DNA of 64,000 nt from VRUE01 sp963748075 (GTDB taxonomy: Bacteria; Actinomycetota; Thermoleophilia; Solirubrobacterales; 70-9). Shown in pieces: positions 53,952 through 62,146 of this stretch. A program made the translations under genes and the position numbers. Within the stretch, counting starts at the first letter, position 1, and every line of letters starts with the position of its first letter. The DNA lies in the NCBI GenBank assembly GCA_963748075.1, contig CAVVHQ010000049.1, positions 103,512-167,511 on the forward strand, read 5' to 3'. The notes beneath the pieces were generated by a model. That model was not told the DNA's origin. It ran no database searches and saw only the letters and a list, made by a program, of their open reading frames with translations.

Positions 53952-56900
53952 CAGATCCGCGCCTCCGCGGTCGTCGGTGCGGGTGCCGGTCGGCGGGCGA
54001 TGCGGTGCAGGAGGCGCTCGAGCCAAGCCGGCGTGCGCCAGACCCGGTCGCCGAGCAGCAGCATCAGCGCCGGCAGCAGGACGATCCGCACCACGGTCGC
54101 ATCGAGCAGGACCGCCACCGTGAGGCCGAGGCCCATCTGGCTGACCGTGGCAACCGGCGCGGCGGCGAAGGAAGCGAAGACGGCGGCCATGATCGCGGCG
54201 GCGCCGGTGATCACCGAGGCGGTCTTCTCGAGGCCGAAGACGACCGCGCCGCGGTTGTCGCCGTCGCGGGAGTGGCGCTCGCGCATCCGGGCGAGGAGGA
54301 AGACCGCGTAGTCGATCGAGAGGCCGAAGGTGACGCCGAAGATCGCCGCGGCGCCGACGGTGTCGATTGAGGGGTGGCCGCCAAGCGGGTAGCCGGCTGG
54401 AATCCGGCCGGCGAGCGTCACGACGCCGATCGCGGCGGAGACCGAGAGCAGGTTGAGAGCAACGGCCAGTGCAGCGAGCAGCGGCGCGCGCAAGAAGGCG
54501 AGCAGCATCAGGAAGGTGATGGCGATGATCGCGCCGATCACCAGCGGCAGTCGCGCCTTGGTCGCCGTGCCGTAGTCGTTGAGGACCGCCGCCCCTCCGC
54601 TGAGCCCGGCGCTGAAAGCGGGGCGGCGGTCGATCGCGGCGGCTAGGGACCCGAGGCGCGAGCCGAGCCGGCGCGAGCCGGCGGTGTTGAAGCCCGCGGT
54701 GGGGATGATCAGGTAGCGGGCCGCCGTACCGCCGCGGGAGACGTCGAGCACCTCGGCGGCGAGCGAACGGCGCCGCGGCGGGGCGCCGTCGATCGCGGCC
54801 AGGGCCAGGAATCCGGAGCCGAAGAGGCCCGGCGAGAGGCGGTGGAGGCGGGTCAGCCGGCGGCCGAGCGGCGCCGCCGTGCGCGAGACGCGGACACCGG
54901 CCCGGCGCAGGCCCTGCTGGAGGGGGTAGCTGCGCTGAAAGCCGGCCGAGAGGCCGCCGCTGAGGGCTTCGGCCCCGCCCCCTAGGGCGCCGAGCCCGGT
55001 GGCGAGGCTTAGCGCACCGGCGCCGAGGCCCTGCAGACCGCCGCCGAGGCGCTGCGCTTCCGCCGCGAGGCGGACGCTGCCGCCGCGCAGGCGCTTGCCG
55101 CCGGAGTGGAGGCGCCCGAGAACGCGGTCGAGCATGGTGGCGAGGCCGCGCAGGCGCTGGACTTCTTCGCGGTTGGCGGCGAGGACGGAGGCGAGGACGG
55201 CCGCTTCGTGGGAGGCCACTCGCTGGGAGGGGTCGGTGGAGGCCGCGGTTCGCAGGCGGGCGGCGAGGCGGCGGGCGCGCCTCAGGCCCTGGGCGGCGAG
55301 GTTGGGCTCCAGGGTGCGGAGGCCGAGCGAGATGCTGTAGGCGGTGGCTGAGGCTTCGCGCTGGCCGGCGGCAAGTCGACGCGAGCCGGAGGCGAGGCGC
55401 TGGAGGGCGGCCGCGGCGCGTTCGCCGCGGGCGCGGGCGCGGGCGAGGCCGCCGGCGAGCAGGCCGGCGCCCTGGCCGGCGCGGGCGGAGCCGGCGGCGA
55501 GCAGCCCGCCGCCGGCCGCCCCTGCGGCGAGGCCACCGCGCAGCTGAGATACCGCAGCCGAGGAGCGGCGCAGTCGGGGGCCGAGGCGGGTGAGGTCGGT
55601 GGCCGCGGAGGAGCGCCCGGGGTCGAGCTCGGCGCCGAGGGAGCGCAGCGGGCGGGCGGCGGCGGCGACCGCGCCCGGCCCGATCGCCGCCTCGACCCCG
55701 GGCAGCGCTTCGACCCGGCGCTGCGTGGCGGTCAGGAAGGCGAGGCGGGACGGCGCCGTGATCGGGCCGCGGTGGGCGGCGACGGTGAGCAGGAAGGGCG
55801 CCTCCCAGCCGGGCCCGGCGGAGTCGGCGATCGCCTCGGCGTCCTCGCGGGCCGGGCTCGAGGCCGACAGCGCGTCGACCCCGGGGGACCCGGTGTTGAG
55901 GGCGAGGGCCGGCGTGGCGAGGATGAAGCAGCGGGACGGCGATCGCGGCGGCGGCGAGGGCGGGACGGCGCAGGGCGGCCGCGGCGGCGGCGGCGACGCG
56001 CGAGCGCCCGCCGGGGCGGAGGCGGCCGATCCGCCCGGCGTTGATGCGGGGCCCGAGCAGGGCGAGGAGCGCCGGCAGGGCAGCCCAGGCGATCAGCACG
56101 GCGATCGCGGTGACGACGACGAGGGCGGTGGCGAGCGAGACGAGCAGGGTCCCCGCCTGCAGGAAGGCGGAGAGGAAGATCGAGACGAAGAGGGTCGAGC
56201 CGGCCAGAGCGGTGGTGCGCCCGGCGCTGCGCCGGGTGATCGCGGCGGCGACGGCCGGCGGCCGGCCGGCGGCCAGCTCTTCGCGAAAGCGGGAGACGAT
56301 CAGCAGCGAGTAGTCGACCCCGAGGGCCAGCCCCATCATCGTGCAGACGACGAGCGAGAGTGCGTCGATCGGCATCAGCTCGGTGAGGAAGACGAGGACG
56401 CCGCGCCCGGCGAGCACGGTCATCGCGCCGAAGGCGAGGGGGATCGCCGCCGCGAGGACGGAGCGAAAGACGGCCAGCAGCACGAGGAGGACAAGCGGGC
56501 CGGCGAAGAGCTCGGCGCGCTCGGCGGCGGAGAGCGATTCGGACTGCAGGGCGCGCGAGACGGTCGCGTAGCCGGACTGGGTCGCTTCGAGGGGCGGGCG
56601 GACGCGGGCGGCGATCGTGCGCTGCAGGGCCGGCACCGTGTCGCGCATCGCGTCCGCCAGGGGGACGTGGAAGTCGAGCAGGAGGAGGGCGCGCGAGCGG
56701 CTGCTCGGCGGCGCGCCGGGCGGCGGAGCGGGGAGCTTGCGGGCCGCCGCGGCCGGGTCCCAGGGCGAGATCACCGTGACGGTGGGGTCGCGGCGCAGGG
56801 CGGCGGCGAGGCGGGGGCCCTGGCGCTCGATCGCGCCCGCCGGCCCGCGCAGCATCAGGGCGAAGGGCGAGGAGTCGCCGAAATGCGAGCGGGCCAGGGC

Positions 56901-57101
56901 TTCGCCGCGGGCCGACGGGGTGCCGCCGATCGCCAGCGAGGTGGGGCGCAGGTGGCCCTCGACGCCGAGCCCGACGATGCCGAGGGCGGCGACCGCCGCA
57001 AGGGTCGCGGCGAGGGTCGCGACGGCGCGCCGCGGGCGTTCGGGCATGGGCGAGCGCTCGCTCGCTCGCTCGTGGTCTGTGGCGCGAGGGCGGTCTCTCA
57101 T
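53951..57101 (-). CDS. MMPL/RND-family transporter 2 (one frameshift)
   Basis: ATG 57101 has agggag just upstream. TM1 (AVATLAATLAAVAALGIVGL), periplasmic loop (SSPFALMLRGPAGAIERQGP), TM2-6 (LFAGPLVLLVLLAVFRSVLA, MMGLALGVDYSLLIVSRFRE, LVVVTAIAVLIAWAALPALL), a second loop with a long Ala/Leu/Arg helical hairpin, and TM8-12 (VIGAIIAITFLMLLAFLRAP, FGLSIDYAVFLLARMRERH, KTASVITGAAAIMAAVFASF). A surplus t near 55928 (in the segment before LATPALALNTG) is the only break; without it the gene is 1050 codons. First gene of a tight operon with NNVVxFGF, LTLFNG and DUF2600 genes. Likely exports a lipid (family knowledge); the cargo may be the DUF2600 product (inference). Confidence 0.85.
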
Positions 57102-57184
57102 CGCTCCCTGCTCGTTCCCCGTGGCAGGGCAGCGATGAAAGCACAGCGTGACCGGAAAGGCAAACTGCGTTTTCTAGAGGCGAT

Positions 57185-59907
57185 TCAACAGTGGCCACGA
57201 AGGCGAAGCCGCGGGCGAAGCTGGCGGCGCTTGCCGTTGTGCGCGCGGAGCGCGGCCCGAGCGCGGCGGGTGCCGGCGCAGAGCGCTTCGCTGTTGACGA
57301 CGATGCCGCGGCGACCGCCGGCGAGCGTGAAGACGGCTCTGGAGAGGGGAACGTCGGGGAGAGCCCGGAAGCGGACCCGCAAACGCCCGCCCGGGGCGGC
57401 CGTGTGGCCATGGAGCAGGATGCGGATCCGGTCGGCGCGCAGGTCGGCAAGCAGGTCGGGGAGGCCGCGGGCCGGTTCGCGCAGGTAGATCGGACCTTCG
57501 AGGGGGTGATCGAGGAGCGGGCTCCAGAGGCGCGCGTAGCCGAGGCGGGAGGTGCGTGGACAGTGCTCGGGGGCCAGCTTTCGGCCACAGAGGGCGCGGA
57601 TGTGGTGGGTGTCGAGCAGCTCGCCGGCCGGGAGGGCGAAGCTTGCGCCGGCGAGGCCGGCTTCGTCGGGGCGGGTGCGCAAAACGGCGCGCAGGGCGGG
57701 ATGGCCGTTGCGGGCAAGGCCGCCGGAGAGATGGAGGGCGAGGCGGGGCTTGAAGCGCAGCCCGCCGCAGTCGCCGACCTGGAAGCGCGAGGCCGGGGTG
57801 GCCGCCGCGCCGCTGTCGGAGACGATCGTCGAGGCGACCGCCTGTTCCTGGCAGTTGGTCGGGTTGAGCATGAAGCCCGCCCGGTTGATGTCGACGTGGA
57901 TCTGGCGGTAGTCGATCGGGATCCCCTGCAGGATCTGGGGCAACGGGTCGGAGGCGATCGAGAGCTGCGCGGTGTCGGGGTCGACCTGGATCGACGCGCG
58001 CACCACCGACCGTGCCCAGGTTGAACGGCCCCGCCTGCACCGGCACCTTGAAGACGAGGCTGTAGGGCTGGCCTTTGTAGGGGCCGGCCAGGTAGGCGGC
58101 GGTCGGCGCCTTGCCGGGCTGGGGCAGCCAGACCGGCTGCGGGCCGGCGCCGGCGGCGACGTTCACCGCGCCGACCTGGCTGGCCGCCGGGCAGCTGCCC
58201 GTGGCGGCGTTTGCCTCCGGGCAGAGCGGCACGCCGGCGATCTTCGCCGCGACGCCCTTCGGCAGGGTGACGCCGATCGCGGAGACGTTCTGTTCGCCGT
58301 CGTTGCGGGCGAGGTTGAAGACGAACGGCGCGTAGATGCCGCGCCACGGGTTGGTGGTGCCCGCCGAGAAGCTCGGGTTGAAGCCGCCCGTGGCGCAGTT
58401 CTGGTCGACCGCGAAGGAGCCGGTCGTGTTCACGGTGCGGCCGGACCAGGACGTGAGGGTGCTCGTGTAGGTGTGGTCGCCGCAGTTGCCCGGGTTGACC
58501 AGCACGCCCGCGCGGGCCGCCGAAGAAGCCCAGCTCGACCTCGCTGAACGGCAGCTGCGGGAAGTTGTCGAAGGTCGCGGTGATCTGGCCGCTGTTTGGA
58601 TCGAGGTCGAACTTGGCGGCCTGCTTCGAAGATCACCCCGCGGCCTTCTGCGACCAGGTAGGCGGCGAGCAGCGAGCCGAACGGGTTGGCGTTCTGCTCG
58701 GCGAGGTAGAGCGTCCCTTGAGCGGCTCTTCGAGCAGCGGCGTAGTGATCTTCGCCGTGCCGACCTTCGAGGCGTCCGGGCAGTGGGCCGGTTCGTTGGC
58801 GTGCAGGCCGAACTGCGCCTCGGAGCAGCCCTCCAGGCCGGATGCCGCCGAGGTGTTGACGCTCAACCCCTGCGGCAGGGTGAGGACCGCCTTCTTCAGC
58901 GGCGCGGTCGCGAGGCCTTCGGGCGCTTCGTTCTGCGGCACGTGCAGCTTGACGCTGAGCGCGGCCGGGGAGTCGGCCTTGCCCGGGTCGACCTGCATCG
59001 CCAGCGAGGGGTCGAAGGGCACATTTCTTCGCAGCCGCTGAAGCCAATCGGGTTGGGCGGTTCCGAGTTGTCGTGGGTCAGCACGCTGCCGCCGACGAAG
59101 ACGCCCGGGTTCTCCCAGGAATCGGCTTCCCGGCGGTGGCCGCCGGCCCGTACAGCTACCGGGCAGGGTCAGGAAGGGCTTCTCGGGGAGACTCGTCGGG
59201 CATTCTCGAGCGGAATGAATTTCGGTTCACCGACGGAGGACTCGATTTTCAGGCAGTGTCCGCGCAGCGAGTCGTGGGCCGAGTCGGCCGGGTCGCCCCA
59301 GAGCTTCAACACACTGCCGAGGAAGGTGATCGACCTGCGGGGCGCGTCCTTCACCGAGGCGACGACGTTGTAGTCGGGGCCCTGCTTCACGCCGAGGTCC
59401 ATTGTTACGGGGAGGTCGAGGATGGTGAAGCCCAGCCGCCCCGTCACCCCTTCCGTGGTCTGCAGGTTGTAGACGGTGGCGGGGAAATAAATTCCGGGAA
59501 GCTCCAGCTGCACCGCGGTGAGACCGACCGCGCTTTCGTTCGGGCAGGAGGGTTGGGCGGTGCCACCGAAGCTGGCGAGGAAGTCGGTGGTGCGGCATTT
59601 CGGGACCGCGCCCGGGTCGCCGGAGAGCCCCGCCACCTGCTGGATGTCGATGTCCTTGAGCTCCCCGTCCGGGCTCGATTCGGTGGTGTTCAGGGCGAAC
59701 GAGGTCGTCGCTTTCGTAGGGTGCGACCCCGCCTGGGTGGCGGGGGTGCCATCTTGATTGGTGGCGGTGAAGTCAGCTTCGAAGGCCGAATCTGGCCTGG
59801 GCTGGGGCGGCGCAGAGCGCACCGACAAGCAGCGCCACCACAGCGGCCAGAGCCGCGGTCAGCCCGGCGCTGCGGCCGCGGCCGGAGGGCTTTCGGGGGG
59901 CGTTCAT
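57185..59907 (-). pseudogene. decayed paralogue of the 897-residue exported protein
   Basis: Start ATG 59907 with a signal peptide (LTAALAAVVALLVGALCAAP), then pieces in changing frames that follow the 2886-5579 protein: TPATQAGSHP, KDIDIQQVAGLSGDPGAVPK, LPQGLSVNTSAASGLEGCSE, FNLARNDGEQNVSAIG, VTLPKGVAAKIAGVPLCPEA, YLAGPYKGQPYSLVFKVPVQ, FALPAGELLDTHHIRALCGR. It ends with a basic tail like its paralogue. Shifts lie near 59793, 59150, 59030, 58720, 58630, 58525 and 58010. The overall length is two bases over a multiple of three. Either a pseudogene or an intact gene with consensus errors. Confidence 0.7.
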
Positions 59908-59930
59908 CTTTCCCTGTTCCCCTTCGCAGG

Positions 59931-60016
59931 TTACGCCGCCCGCCTTTCCAGATCGAGCTCGACGACGCTGCGGCTTGCGCCGCCGCCTCGAGGCGGTCGA
60001 CGCGCTCCTGGGTCAT
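59931..60016 (-). CDS. possible small protein of about 28 residues
   Basis: ATG 60016 is preceded by agggat at a good distance. The peptide begins MTQERVDRLEAAAQAAAS; with one base corrected it would continue VVELDLERRAA to a TAA at 59931. It would be one amphipathic helix. It sits in the 116-base space between MMPL 3 and the decayed exported-protein gene. Very short and needing one correction, so it may be chance. Confidence 0.25.
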
Positions 60017-60022
60017 TTATCC

Positions 60023-61178
60023 CTAACCCGCGCCGGAGCCGTGAAGATCGATCTGCGGCAGGATCCGCCGCAGCGGCGCCGGCAGCCACCAGATGCGGTC
60101 GCCGAGCAGCAGCATCAGCGCCGGCAGCAACACGATCCTCACCACGGTCGCGTCGAGCGCCACGGCGACGGTCAGGCCGACGCCCAGCTGGCTGACCGTG
60201 GCGATCTTGGCGCCTGCGAAGGCGACGAAGACGACCGCCATGATCGCCGCGGCGCCGGTGATCACCCGCGCGGTCCGCTGCAGGCCGAAGCGGATCGCCT
60301 CCTCGTTTGGCGCGCCGTTCTCGTAGTGCTCGCGCACCCGCATCAGCAGGAAGACCGCGTGGTCGATCGACAGGCCGAAGACGATCCCGAAGATCCCCGC
60401 GCCGCCGATCGCGTCGACGTAGCTGCGCCCGCCCAGCGGCCAGCCTTGCGGCACGTCGAAGAGCAGGGTGAGGACGCCGAAGGCGACCGCGACGGTGACC
60501 AGGTTGAGGGCCACGGCGATCGCCGCCAGCGGCAGCGCCCGCAGGATGACGACGAGGATCAGGAAGGTGGCGAGGGTGATCACCGCGACCATGATCGGGA
60601 TCCGATCCGAGATCGTGTTCGTGTAGTCGATCAGCTGCGCCGCCTTCCAGCCGTTCGAGCCCCGGCGGCAGGGCCTTCACCGCTTCCGCCAGCCGCTTCG
60701 CTCCCTTGTGGAGCTCGGCGCCGCCGCCGGCCAGCTTCACCTGGCCTTCGTAGAGGCGGCTCGAGTCCTTGGTGAGCCGTTGCGCTTCGTCGCAGGCGAT
60801 CGCCAGCGCTTCGACCAGCCGCTGCGCTTCGCGAGCCTCGGCGGCCAGCGAGGGGTCGGTCGCCGCCAGGCGCTTCAGGTCGGCGCGCAGCTTGCGCGCC
60901 CGCGCCAGCCCGTTGCCGCGCAGCGGCCCGGTCTTCAGGCCAAGCGCCGGCACGGCCAGCGCCAGCACGAGCAGACCGATCAGCAAGACGGCGAAGCGCG
61001 GCCGGCTCAGCGCCCCTGCGAGGACAGGAGCGCGCCGGCCCGCCCCGATTCGGTCTCAGGCACGCTGAGCGAGGTCGGCCACAGCTTCCCCTACGCCGCG
61101 TCCCAGCACCCCGAGCGTCGCAATCGCGAGCAGGGCGAGCGCCAACACGGCGCGGGGGCGGCGCAGGGCAAGCGGCAT
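60023..61178 (-). pseudogene. MMPL/RND-family transporter 3, internally deleted
   Basis: ATG 61178 (aggggaggggc upstream) starts a normal MMPL front (RRPRAVLALALLAIATLGVL, then LWPTSL, SVPETESGRAGALLSS in shifted frames) but then jumps to the TM7 segment ALSRPRFAVLLIGLLVLALA; TM2-6 and the first periplasmic loop are absent. The second loop is also short (ARKLRADLKRLAATDPSLAA to AEAVKALPPGLERLEGG) before the complete TM8-12 bundle (60023-60592: MVAVITLATFLILVVILRAL, FGLSIDHAVFLLMRVREHYE, RTARVITGAAAIMAVVFVAF). About 1.15 kb against 3.15 kb for MMPL 2. Several small shifts as well. Probably non-functional, unless a half-size form exists. Confidence 0.7.
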
Positions 61179-61284
61179 GCCCCTCCCCTGCTCGGGCCCG
61201 GAGATCGCTCAGCCCCGCACCCGGCGGTCGCCGACGATCGGCCCGCCGCAGATCCTGCCGGCGGCGGTGCGGGGCAGCGCATGC

Positions 61285-61407
61285 CGGCGAGATGCCGCCG
61301 TCGAAGTGGACGATCAGGTTGCCTTCCTGTTCGACCTCGCCCGATGCGGCGGCGGCCAGGGCGAGCACGAGCGGCAACGCCGCAGCGATCGGCCCGGCGG
61401 GCCTCAA
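61285..61407 (-). pseudogene. LTLFNG-family remnant (N-terminus only)
   Basis: TTG 61407 starts a signal peptide (RPAGPIAAALPLVLALAAAA) followed by EGNLIVHFDGGISP, which matches the beginning of copy 5 (GVIVSLDGSISPRHLP). After this the reading becomes unrelated Arg-rich sequence, and the remaining 200 residues of the family are missing. Its start lies 1 base beyond the stop of the NNVVxFGF gene at 61409, the same tight arrangement as in the intact operon. Sixth family copy in the window. Confidence 0.6.
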
Positions 61408-61408
61408 G

Positions 61409-61912
61409 CTAGAGGAACCTCGAGGATTCGATCCGGCAATCGCGGAAGCCGAAGCCGACCACCGTGTTGTTGGCGTGGGAGTTGTTGCTGTTCAGTTGCA
61501 CCGCTTCGTGCTGGGCCTCGCCCTTCTTCCCCGCCTTCAGATACCTGCCGATCTTTTGCAGGTAGACCTGCTCCCGCTTCAGATAGCCGATCCACTTGCC
61601 CAGCTTCGCCTTGTCGGCGGAAGGCTGCGGCACCGCGGCGATCTGGCGGACGGCCTTGCCGAGCGCCGCGGCGGCGCGGACGAAGCGCTTCCCGGCGGGC
61701 ACCAGCTGCCCGCCCTTCACCTGGCCTTTGACGCCCTTGAGGATGCGCGAGTTCGCCTCCGAGTTGCGCCTGCAGATCGGATCGACCGCTGCGGCGTATT
61801 CGTCGCGGGTCGGATTCGCTCCGGTCGCCAACGCGACCGGCACAGAAGCGAGCAGCACCATCGCCACGGCAAGGACCTGCGGGGCTGGCGACGTTTTCCT
61901 CAGTGAGCTCAT
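61409..61912 (-). CDS. NNVVxFGF-family exported protein 2
   Basis: 167 residues from ATG 61912 with ggggcaag upstream. Signal peptide (PQVLAVAMVLLASVPVALAT), then TRDEYAAAVDPICRRNSEAN, a Lys-rich helical middle (KLGKWIGYLKREQVYLQKIG) and a closing NSHANNTVVGFGFRDCRIES with SRF. It aligns over its full length with the 53472-53951 protein, with both cysteines kept. Upstream of the LTLFNG remnant and MMPL 3, so the cassette genes are the same as in the intact operon but the MMPL gene comes last. Function unknown. Confidence 0.7.
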   Translation of the reverse strand: MSSLRKTSPAPQVLAVAMVLLASVPVALATGANPTRDEYAAAVDPICRRNSEANSRILKGVKGQVKGGQLVPAGKRFVRAAAALGKAVRQIAAVPQPSADKAKLGKWIGYLKREQVYLQKIGRYLKAGKKGEAQHEAVQLNSNNSHANNTVVGFGFRDCRIESSRFL

Positions 61913-62146
61913 CTTGCCCCAAAAGCAAAGATACGACTGTTTCTGCGATGGCGTGTCTTGTGGTCTGCTCATGTTCCAAATTACCAACCCGCGCGGGAGC
62001 CGCAAAGATCGGACGCGCGCCGGGGGAAACGACAAAGACCACCACAGGGTCTCCAGTCATGCCTGCCTTTGTGAGGGGCGAGCAGGACTAGAGAAGGTCC
62101 TCAACAGTCCTCAATTGTGAGACAGATGCCGACCGCGTCAATCGGC
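61913..62146. other. intergenic region between the cassette and the repeat protein
   Basis: No gene visible. About 61915-61990 is AT-rich for this genome (the plus strand includes aaaagcaaagatacgactg), as expected for a promoter upstream of the gene starting at 61912. No clear -35/-10 pair was identified. Confidence 0.4.

Noticed and set aside
53472..55930. Continuation of the MMPL 2 first frame to 53472 as a 1209-residue protein
   Set aside because: After 55928 this frame is Arg/Pro nonsense, while the MMPL second half continues in another frame; a one-base surplus explains it.
61285..61407. Reading the 61407 frame to 60631 as a 258-residue protein
   Set aside because: Only the first 41 codons resemble the LTLFNG family; the rest is antisense-like Arg-rich sequence overlapping MMPL 3.
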